A DNA stretch of 64,000 nucleotides from Capillidium heterosporum (taxonomy: Eukaryota; Entomophthoromycota; Entomophthoromycetes; Entomophthorales; Capillidiaceae): contig WBMQ01000002.1 of the NCBI GenBank assembly GCA_016630905.1, forward strand, positions 2,604,001 through 2,668,000, given 5' to 3'. The position numbers were made by a program, and so were the translations under genes. Positions 55,445-64,000 of the stretch are shown here, one piece after another. The notes beneath the pieces are model-generated. The model did no database searches. It was not told the origin of the DNA and worked only from the letters and a program-made list of their open reading frames with translations. The first letter of the stretch is position 1, and each line of letters opens with the position of its first letter.

Positions 55445-57170
55445 TTTTGTATCTGCATAATAGATGTGTTTTGTATGATGGGACCTTGCTACTGCGTATA
55501 TATACTTTCCTTTTCGAATTGAGTCAGGGTGAGTAGTTTGGGACAGGTTCAATAAAATATTGGACAGATTCTTTGAAAATTTGCAGTTGGGCTGCTATGA
55601 GTCGTAGGAGTTGATGATTTAGATATAGTGACACCTCTATATTTATAATAGAGGTCAGTATTTGGTAATATTTTGGGAAAGACATCATTGTAGGCTTGAT
55701 GTTGCTCCTACAAGTACATGCTCCAAAAGATTTCTAAAAAGATTTGTACAGGATTTGACAAGAAACATCAAGGGAAAGAATATTTTTATCAAGATAGAGG
55801 TTTCTCCTACTAGATAGTTGAACCTAATACAGGATGGCAAGGAATTTACATAACGAGGAGTAATGCTATATTTGATAAAAGTGAAGGTTGCAGTTTTGCA
55901 TATGCTGTAAAAGTAGACGAATTTCCAATAGCTTAGTCCCTTTTAGTTAGTATGCTGTTTTAAATAACAATAGCACTGCCTTAAAAACATTGAAGCTTAG
56001 ATAGAGTTACAAATAGAATATAACTAAAAAGATTAAAATCTCTATAGTATTTGTGCAAATTTCATATGGTATACGATATTAAGTTAAAGATATCGCCAAT
56101 AATTCTTAGCATCAATTTCAACTAAATTTATTCAATATAACTCACATCTAAGAGTCAACATCCAACACATTAAAAGTCAATAGCATAACTGAAGTTTGTA
56201 TAGTTTTGAGCGAGACTATAGGTATCACAACGTGTAGCAGAGATTAAAGCTGAAATTGAAACGGAGGCTACTTAATCGATATCAAGTACCGAGGATATAG
56301 TCTTGAAACGTGCGTTTAACATGGTAAAAGGTTGACGATATGTACTGGGAATTGAAGTTAGAACAAAATTTACAATTTAGGATCATTCATATCAAAGCTA
56401 TGAATCCAATAAACCAGTGTGAAGGTTCCACATCCGTCTGATTAGACATATCGTAATACACATAGTATCCTTACAAATTCAGTTGTTTGATAAGGAGGTT
56501 TGGATAAAAATCGATTGCTTAAGGGTACGATTTGATAATCAAATGTCGGTGAGAGTATTTTTAAAGGTAGATCATTGGATTGGAGATTTGCAATAGCTTG
56601 TAAAGGAGCTCGTCAAGGTATAGTGTTGAAAAGTGAAGCTTTGGTTCCGTTTAAACTGCAGCGTACACCAGCTATCTTAAATTCAAAAATAAAAGGGTGT
56701 TGTGTGCACAAATGCTATAGATAAATTAAATTACCTTGGCCGACCTTAAACTGCTAAGCCTTCAAGGGCATCTCCTAACTAAACAAAATAAAAAGTGAAT
56801 GGTCAGAGTCGACTGAATAGGTGCTCTAAAAGAGGTTTATATCAACTTACAGCATAGCTGAAACAGTCATGTGAATACGAAATAGTTAGCATTATGCTTA
56901 GAAATATAGTAGTCAGCTTATGATAGCAGAGTTAGAAAATTTAAAAAGTACTGAGCTAGTTCAACGTTTTTGAAATATAGTCGACTTAAATGGATTCGCG
57001 AAAACTTTATTTCTAGAACAATAAAACATTTCCCACATATATTCAAAAGCTAATAAATCAAGACATATAGAATACAATGAATAAATGCTAAAGCTTCTAA
57101 TTAAAATAGCATAAAATAATTTATAAATTAATACATAGCGATAAGCAGCGAACTTAAAACTAAATTCCAA
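55445..57170. other. Intergenic
   Basis: About 1.7 kb, AT-rich. No coding frame, tRNA or repeat was recognised on either strand. Confidence 0.5.
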
Positions 57171-57588
57171 TTAGTTGAACTGTAGTGCCTCCTTCTGAAG
57201 TTCACTCAATTTTTTCTCCAGTTCCTTCTGCTTCTCAATTTGAAAGTTGATGTACTCGACCGCTAAACATGAATAAAATTAAAAATTGAGGTGGAAATAA
57301 GAACTTACATTTCTGCAATATAGTGACTTCGGAAGGTGGTTGAGCCAAGGGCTGTTCATTGTTGATTATGTTGGGCACTAGTTGACACAATTTGTCGTAT
57401 CCTAATTTGATGTTGCGTCGTCGTTTCTGTTCACTAGCTATGTGATGCTGCTTCTTCTGAGCATCAGTTAAGAGTTCACTAGCTGCTTTACGGCCACGGA
57501 AGTTGCCTGCTACGTTGGGGAGTAAACCTGTCCGGTCCCTAAGGTTCTTCTCTTTCGTTTGCTTCTTTTCGGTGCTATTCTGTTCCAT
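57171..57588 (-). CDS. bHLH-leucine-zipper transcription factor, Mlx/Ino4-like
   Basis: Two exons (57588–57309, 57262–57171; 46-nt intron) give 123 aa. The basic region is KKQHHIASEQKRRRNIKLGY, with the His-Glu-Arg spacing used for E-box (CACGTG-type) binding. Helix 1 runs into LCQLVPNI, a short loop follows, then helix 2 SEVTILQKSVEYINFQ and a zipper (EKQKELEKKLSELQKEAL). The arrangement EQKRR..IK.GYD.L..LVP..VTILQK...YI is very close to animal Mlx and related to fungal Ino4, which dimerises with Ino2 to control phospholipid genes. The small size means it probably works as a heterodimer. The amino terminus is basic, with no other domain. Confidence 0.87.
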
Positions 57589-58018
57589 ATTGTATCTTTA
57601 AACTGAGAAGCTGGGAATTGGTACTGGTAGTCACGCTTTATAGTTTGGATTTGGAGGATGGTGCTAGTTGAAGAAATGTAGCAAATGGTTTGTATGTAAA
57701 TAGCTTTGATACTGAAACCTATTAGTTTAGTCTATAGAAGCTTGTTAGGTTAAAGAAAGTTCACTGAACCAATCGGGGGAGATTTAGTTTGTACCCAATA
57801 TAGTAGCTGATTTTAATAATTATTTGGAAGTTTCTACCTAGCCCTTGATGTAAAGTAAAGGGGGATGTGCAATATATTTCATAAAGTACATTGGCAAATG
57901 CATTTATTTTATTCGTTTAACTACTTCACATCCATGTACACCCAATTTGTTAGACTTTAAATTTAGATGCATTGTCAACTAAAATTCATACACAGCCAAA
58001 GATATATTTCTTACATCA
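57589..58018. other. Divergent intergenic region
   Basis: A shared upstream region of the bHLH factor (-) and the BRCT protein (+). Nothing specific was recognised. Confidence 0.5.
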
Positions 58019-60179
58019 ATGGCTAGCATCATGGAAGCTAATCTGAGGAAACGAAAGGAATTGACAGCCGTATTTTTTGAAAAGGTTCAACGCTCTAGAC
58101 CCAGTCGCTTCCTGCCAAAAGATCCCAACAAGAAGTAAATTAGCAACTGTAGCAACCTTTAACTTTAGAAATAGGTCAGATACTTACAAAGTGTTTAGAC
58201 CCCTATTTAAAGATATTACTTTTACAATCAATGGTTTTTCCAAAAATGAGGCAAGATATTGTCAAGCTCGTTTATATTTATTTAATTTATAGAAAAGATT
58301 TCTTGAAGAGCTTATAAAACTGGGAGAAGGTGATCCAAGTGGAAAGAGAATTAAGGGGATCCCGCATATTGTTATAGAGCCTTTATACAAGTAATACTAT
58401 ATTCTGCTTTAGTTTTTATGACAACCAATTTTTAGTTTAGATAAAGATTTTACGCCCATGGATACTAGTTCAAAAGCTATTTCTCTGAGCGAAGCTTACA
58501 TCTATCTGTGCTTTGAAGTATAATGTTTAGTTTACTTGTACTGACATTCATTAGCAACAAAAGCTGTATTATCCCAGCTTTTTCTTATTTTCCCCTCATC
58601 CGGAAATTAAAGTTACTAAATGTACCTTTTTCCATGGGTATTTATTAACGAGATTCTAGTTTTTGAAAACCAAGTTGTCTACATGGATGAATTTACACGA
58701 TACGAAAAGCCATTATTGGTTAAAACGCTTTTTATGCTAGGCAGTAAGTAATTTTACTCGTTATAGAGCTAATCTATATAGCCGTCGCTATAACTAAAGA
58801 TCTTACCGAAGCTACTACCTGTGTGGTTTCAAAAAGACCTTTCATCGAGCTTTCTCATAGAATAATTGAGTCAAATGTGTTCACCGTTAAACCTAGCTAT
58901 CTGTTTCAACTGTTGATTAAGGTAAAATCATCCTTTTTATCCTTTTAAATATGAAATATAGGAGGACCTTGACGATCCTGAAGTTGTTTCCGAGATACTC
59001 TGTGGAACATGTAAGCTTTGCTTTTGGTCTACCTTCTTACCTTTACAATTAGTTCCAACTTGCCCTCCTTCTACCAGCGGGAATTCAGAAATCTCTGATA
59101 AAAGTACTTTCTTAATCTGAAACTCTTTTACTTACGCTTTCAACTAGCGATGGATTCGGATAAAACTATATTGATGAGTGATTATCTAAACCATAAAGGC
59201 AGTAGCCTATCTTTACCTCAAGCTGCGACGGTAACATATTTGTATAAGGAGCAGTGACTAAACCACTTTAGAATCCACCTCTTTATGGGAAATATGTATA
59301 TATATATGGAAAGTTTGACGTAAGGTATATGTAAAGCAACTTTGTAACGCCATTTATAGAAATCTTTGCAATTGCTTGAAGCCAAAGCTAGACAGTTAGG
59401 GGCCAACATCCTATGTATGTTTTCAGAAAAGTTGTGCACACACTTTATATATAATATCCTTTTTATATTTAGCCAATATACCATTTAATTTTCACTATCA
59501 TCCTTAACTCTTTGGCACATTGTGTATCAAAAGAAATGACTGAGGAGCTGGAGGAGTATAAGAAAGAATGTAAAGATTTGAATATCCGATTTGTCCCTAT
59601 ATCATGGCTAGACGAGGTAAAGTTTTAATGAAATAGCACTAAAGTCAATTAGCGTAGTAGCTTTTCTTACCTATGTGATCGACATGAATATGACGGTGAG
59701 TCAACACCACTAGCTAAAATAATTATACTAACCTGTTCCTACCTCGACTTAGATCTACCTATAGCTATACAAAGTGAAACTTTGAAAGATCAGACAAGTG
59801 GGCTAAGGACTCCCAACTTTGGTGGTCATATTCTGAACCGTAAGCAGTACGATATCCTGCAACTCTACACCAACTTGGTAAGTTCCATCTCGAAAACTTC
59901 TGCTGAACATAATAGGATCTGGAGGAAAATCTCAAATTGCTTGAAAACAGCCAGGTACAAACTCAAAGTGTATCAGGTCTGGAGTTTGATACCGAACCGA
60001 TCTACACTCAAGATCTTGCCTATCAAAGGAATATCTTACCACCATTCCAGAATGCCAACCCTGACAATCGAGTTCCCGAGTATGAACCGAAGATGGATAA
60101 ACCTAAGAGAGCAAGTTTGGAACGAGACAGTAGAGTAAGTAAAAAAGGAACTGGCGCAACTAGGAATTGGCTCAGCTAG
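58019..60179 (+). CDS. Multi-BRCT protein, TopBP1/Dpb11-like, 16 exons
   Basis: Exons: 58019–58134, 58175–58250, 58293–58390, 58436–58517, 58555–58621, 58660–58743, 58782–58921, 58962–59010, 59053–59103, 59148–59230, 59272–59319, 59360–59453, 59519–59616, 59653–59695, 59753–59877, 59916–60179. Together they make 1,518 nt in one open frame, 505 aa.

BRCT-like segments lie at about residues 45–100 (LFKDITFTINGFS...GIPHIVIEP), 150–225 (EATTCVVSKRPF...NVFTVKPSYLFQLL) and 290–375 (LYGKYVYIYGKFD, LEAKARQLGANIL, CTHFI, IRFVPISWLDE). BRCT modules bind phosphopeptides in DNA-damage and replication control. The C-terminus is charged and probably disordered. Introns are 36–65 nt. The second (58251–58292) has GC–AG ends, and the twelfth is AT–AC with U12 signals. 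The exact orthologue is not certain. Confidence 0.8.
59454..59518 (+). other. U12-type AT–AC intron in the BRCT gene
   Basis: The 65-nt intron begins ATATCCTTT (59454–59462), the U12 5' splice consensus. It has TCCTTAAC at 59501–59508 as branch site and ends AC at 59517–59518, 11 nt after the branch A. Removing it joins CTHFIYN to CVSKEMTEELEEY in one frame across the BRCT core. No GT–AG choice in this stretch restores the frame. Confidence 0.85.
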
Positions 60180-60686
60180 AAGAGGACGATAGGATTTTTA
60201 CAGTAAATGTATTGCTAATTTATGATATCCATTATATGCAGTTTACTTACTGGATGCTATATATATTAAATAGTATTTGAATATATAAACTAAATTTTAA
60301 AGTTAGTTAACCATTTATATTAAGGGTTCTCTTTCTATGCATCTATTAACTCGTATTATCTCTATCTTAGTCATCTATACAATCAAACTTTGTAGCATTT
60401 TATTTTAGCAGATCTTTACCTATATTTTCAATCTGATATATCTTTAGCGTTAGGCTATACACCTATATTTGCATTATATCAGTTTTTTGCAGTGAATTGT
60501 AGTATCTACAAACAATGCCTTTAGAAATCTGAGATGTTTATTCATATGGAATAGAATAATATAAAAGATGTATAAGTTGAACAGATTGCATAAAAACATA
60601 CCCAGTTACTTTATATTCAAACTATATGACGAGTAGGCATTCATATATTAATATAAAGCCTAAAAACTAAGCAAAAGAAAAAGAAA
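60180..60686. other. Intergenic
   Basis: AT-rich spacer between the BRCT gene and a tRNA-Asp gene. Confidence 0.5.
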
Positions 60687-60758
60687 CTCTCGAGCGGGGA
60701 ATTGAACCCCGGTCTCCCGCGTGACAGGCGGGGATACTCACCACTATACTACCCGAGA
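60687..60758 (-). tRNA. tRNA-Asp (GTC)
   Basis: 72 nt, the sixth identical copy. Its 5' flank (plus-strand CCTCTTTTTGAAATGC at about 60780) is a diverged version of the flank of the 47794 copy (TCTCTTCTTGAAGTGG). Confidence 0.95.
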
Positions 60759-61025
60759 TATCAAATACTACTGGTTATTCCTCTTTTTGAAATGCATATA
60801 TATTATTGTTTAAATAAAACGATTGCTTATTTGAAAAGTAAAGTAGAAGAAATATGGAATATCTTGCAGTATTTTAATTTAAAATTAATGTAATTGTTAT
60901 ATACACTATTATGATTTACCCTTAACTATTATAACTATATTCTGGTTTATAAATTCAAAAACACTAAAGAATAAAGTACTATTTATAATTATAGTTTATA
61001 TATCTACCCCTAATTCCAAATAGTA

Positions 61026-62149
61026 CTACTTATGTCCAAGCAGCTCGAACCATTTGGCATTGCACGAGTACCCACTGTAATCAAAGTTATCCTTAGGATT
61101 GCAGTGGCACTTTGAAGCCAAGTTTGCCTCAATCGGGCAGTGGGTAAACGGAATGTGTTTGTAGCCGATGTTGTTGAAGAAATGAATCTGATCCTTACGT
61201 AGTGTTAGAGCGGCGTATATAGAATGTACGGGAGCATCTCCCCATCGTTCATAGAAGAAGCCTCCTGACTTGTCGAGGTAGTCAAAGTAACTCAAATACT
61301 GAGCATCACTGCCACAATTTAAGGGAAGCTGTCTCAAAATTGAACTAAAAGTGACACGTGTTGTAAGTCCAACCACCATTCGATGAAATGAAGTCCATAG
61401 CATTGTCCTTTGGTAATTTTGTATCCTAATTTATTATGGCTCAATCAACTTTGAATAGTAGACTACAAAGTTTCGACCGTACTGGTATGTTCGTACAATG
61501 AGATGAAAAATCCATAATAATTAGCGTTCTCCTTCATAAAGAGGAAAAGGTCCTCCTCAATATCGCAATAGAGGGAAACTTCTGGTTCAACCCTCCAGTA
61601 GTAGTCGTATTGCAAAGTTAGATTGTATCGAAAGAAAAATCCTGATTCAAACCTGCACATGTGCCAATAGGACTCGGAACCATCGTATATGATACCATTA
61701 TCCACCATATTCTTTCAAGCTGCTCGTGTTCGATCTTTATTTACAAATTGGAGATGGACCAGTGCTCCTTTTGTACTTCTCCAAACTGCATTTCAGCTTT
61801 AGTTAGTACCTTCTTATGTAACTTGAACTCATCAGCGAATGGCTTTTCATTTAGAAAAATGTAGGGATAGTTGGCCCTTTTGTTGAATCTGTCTTCTAGC
61901 TGCTGCATAGTCTTTCTTCATTCGTTTAAGTCTTCATTAGGAGTTAAAATTACGAAGCAAGCCTTTACTTTGACGTCCTCTGAGTTGGATTCTTTAATGC
62001 TGTAAAAGCCCCTTCGAACATACTGCGTTTCGCTAATATGTAATTGTGTTTTGGGAACTGCTTTAAGCAGGTAATACTATTGAAAATACTACCACTACCA
62101 CGATGCCTGGAAATACGAATTTATTGTTTATAAGGTGTCTGTTGAACAT
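61026..62149 (-). pseudogene. GT15 mannosyltransferase pseudogene
   Basis: A paralogue of the gene at 2682. Read on the minus strand from an ATG at 62149, MFNRHLINNKFVFPGIVVVV resembles the amino tail and anchor, but a stop follows after about 24 codons. GT15 blocks then appear in different frames: SESYWHMCRFESGFFF and YDYYWRVEPEVSLYCDIEED (61690–61540), then [20 protein letters not shown] and [17 protein letters not shown] (61300–61130) to the end at 61026. The catalytic CHFWSNFE segment is destroyed around 61330–61350, where the frame changes. It is clearly non-functional. Confidence 0.85.
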
Positions 62150-63967
62150 TTCATTTACCTTGCTTGGAGTTTTGGAGAAATGTGTATTTTTCTTGGTAAC
62201 GCTGTATATTTATGTGCGGTGTTGAGTGGCTTTACTTACAATTTGCCACTTAGTAATCAATATATTGTTTAGGAACGCCAAGCCAGTGTAATTGATATGA
62301 AATAGTAACATGAAATTTACATATAAGAAAGGAACATATGCTACTTGCAATATACGCCTTTTGAGTAGAAGTGAAGGTAGTGAAACATACTATGATATAG
62401 ATGGAGTTTAATGTATTTAAAAAGTGTACTATGCTATCTATAAATCGATTATAAAGTATACTAGGTAAGCCATCATAAGATAATACCGTTGCTGATAAAC
62501 TAATACAATTTACATTTAAGTCGAATCTATGTCTAAATTTGACATTTTACTATTGATATTGCCATAAACTTCGAATTGAAGAATAATTTTAAAAGGAATT
62601 ACAACGGACAGTTTAGTTTGTATAAAAAACTTTAATCTGCTTAGATATTGAATTCCACAGTTACTTTGGTTCTTTAAGGAAGCAGCAGCTAAAGTTAATC
62701 CTTCATTCAAACAATCCCTCATAAACCCAATGGACAATAAGCTTACATATTTCCTTGAAAAGGAGGGTATTGTTCAGATTTTTATATGCAATAGATATAG
62801 TTTTCTTTAGTCCCTAATCCCAAGCGATCTTAAGACGTCCAGAAAAATTACTTTTCCTATATATTTGCTAGATATAAAATACTAGTTATCGCTTTAACAA
62901 ACTACATCAATTGTTGAGCGAAGCTTACCCCTACAACTTTATAAAACTGTAAATGCTCATATCCCAGCAAAAAGTATATTTAACTATTTCCCGGCAGGCT
63001 GATTACCAAAAATAGCAAAAATTAATTTTATCTTCATCTAGGTTTCAAAGAAATGAAGTTTCACTTTGAGGCTCGAGCTTGGGAAAATTATATAGTAAAT
63101 CCAATAGAAGCCTTTTTGTTTCACTATAGATATACTGGTCTGTTTTTGAGAGAATGTACGATTGTAAAGTAAAACAACAAAATGAAAAGCTTAGTTTTAT
63201 ATCAAAGTTATACTTGAAGTTGAAGCACCTAGCTGCACTAGATTAATTGTGGTGGAGGTGCAAAAGCGGGACTGCCATAAACTTGATGGAGATAGGGATG
63301 TTAGAGGTACGCATATAACCCCTTTACTTGGAAAGTGATGTTTGTTAAAATAACTAAGTTGATAAATGAATATTTTATCGTCAATTGTAAAACAAATATA
63401 CACGTCCGAATTTCAAGAGCATTTTCAACTCCTATCACAGAGTGATAGGGATTGAACCTATCAATTGAATGGAGGTCAATATAGGTTAGAGAAATTGAAC
63501 AAAACCAAGTAAATGCTTCCTAGTGCTGTGATCGAGAATTTGGCATCAGCCTATTTAAGTTTTTGAGGAAGAGGGGAAGTATCAACCTAAAATAAAAAGG
63601 AGACATTCCACCCCATTACAATAAGTTGGGGGTCATCGTCTTATCCGAGTTGATGAAAATCCAAGTATGAGCTTTGGTGGCAGTTATTGGAGCATGGGCT
63701 CGACCAAGATGTTTATCCCTCTCGAACGGAACCAAGTTTGTACATCTTTACATTAAAAGCTTTCTCTATATACCTAAGGGGTTCGGTATGGAATATAGTT
63801 TCACGTAAGAAATAGGAGCACTGTTGGAAAAATAGGCAGCAACTATTCATCCACTACCCCTATAGCACATACTTTCGAAATAAACGATGCTATATATATA
63901 TATCGAGTAGTATTCAATTGTAGTAACATCAAGCAACACTGCATCAATAATTTAGTAAACCATCAGT
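62150..63967. other. Intergenic
   Basis: About 1.8 kb, AT-rich, with only short frames lacking family resemblance. A TATA run near its end may serve the gene at 63968. Confidence 0.45.
63889..63903 (+). promoter_or_regulatory. TATA-like run
   Basis: CTATATATATATATA about 65–80 nt upstream of the ATG at 63968. Such runs are common in this AT-rich DNA, so the link is weak. Confidence 0.25.
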
Positions 63968-64000
63968 ATGAAATTACTAATTCCAATTCTATTCATCATA
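63968..64000 (+). CDS. Start of a gene running off the window (possible secreted protein)
   Basis: ATG followed by KLLIPILFII, the first 11 residues of a typical signal peptide (Lys then an unbroken hydrophobic core). The window ends here, so the product is unknown. Confidence 0.35.
   Translation, partial: MKLLIPILFII

Noticed and set aside
59218-59484. 88-codon minus-strand frame across the BRCT gene
   Set aside because: Lies over well-defined exons and introns of the plus-strand gene; a shadow.
63425-63540. Minus-strand T-arm-like hairpin (GATAGGTTCAATCCCTATC) suggesting a tRNA or mitochondrial insertion
   Set aside because: No matching acceptor, D or anticodon arms could be folded around it.
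1-64000. CRISPR arrays, bacterial operons, plasmid or phage features
   Set aside because: No regular short direct repeats with spacers; gene structure is eukaryotic throughout.

Overview
The window reads as fungal nuclear DNA, most likely from an early-diverging (zygomycete- or chytrid-grade) lineage. It is AT-rich. Genes carry many very short GT–AG introns, mostly 36–65 nt, with TAAC/TAAT branch sites. It has a GT15 (KTR/MNT1) mannosyltransferase, a family restricted to fungi, and tyrosinases. It also has genes that yeasts and most Dikarya lack or have lost: a P2X-type ATP-gated channel, homologues of CC2D1/Lgd, CLEC16A and WDR7 (rabconnectin-3 beta), and one intron with U12 (minor spliceosome) signals. 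I cannot name the species; Entomophthoromycotina-like is a guess.

Layout. 1–2,000: decayed F-box/LRR copies. 2,682–3,917(-): intact GT15 mannosyltransferase. 4,560–7,440(-): prolyl oligopeptidase pseudogene split by an LTR-like element with a 5-bp target duplication. 8,013–9,326(-): P2X-like channel. 10,186–10,684: a facing pair of tRNA-Asp genes. 11,238–12,304(-): phosphoserine phosphatase. 13,028–14,632(+): type II membrane protein, weakly PA/M28-like. 14,681–16,694(-): CC2D1/Lgd homologue. 17,371–17,992(-): Coa1/Tim21-like protein. 18,600–21,620(+): two decayed F-box/LRR copies. 22,084–26,628(-): WDR7 homologue. 27,400–35,178(+): four more F-box/LRR copies, one nearly intact and one cut by a second LTR-like element. 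35,737–36,825(-): PQ-loop vacuolar transporter. 37,943–41,236(-): CLEC16A homologue. 41,771–43,586(+): Dbp8/DDX49 helicase. 45,593–46,404(+): Elongator subunit Elp6. 45,050–47,865: three tRNA-Asp genes, two of them in a 136-bp perfect inverted repeat. 48,261–54,381: two divergent secreted tyrosinases, with tRNA-Lys genes at 50,886 and 54,638. 55,371: tRNA-Thr-like gene. 57,171–57,588(-): Mlx/Ino4-type bHLH-zipper factor. 58,019–60,179(+): 16-exon BRCT protein with one GC–AG and one AT–AC intron. 60,687(-): sixth tRNA-Asp. 61,026–62,149(-): GT15 pseudogene. 63,968: start of a gene running off the window.

Several genes share a membrane-traffic theme. WDR7 (V-ATPase regulation), CLEC16A (endosome/autophagy), CC2D1 (ESCRT-III), the PQ-loop transporter (vacuolar amino-acid export) and the P2X-like channel (intracellular on the contractile vacuole in Dictyostelium) all belong to the endolysosomal system in other organisms. 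The rest is housekeeping (Dbp8, Elp6, Ser2, tRNAs), cell-wall or secreted functions (GT15, tyrosinases), and a fast-decaying F-box/LRR family. Start codons were taken as ATG. Intron positions come from GT–AG signals and frame continuity, without transcript data.
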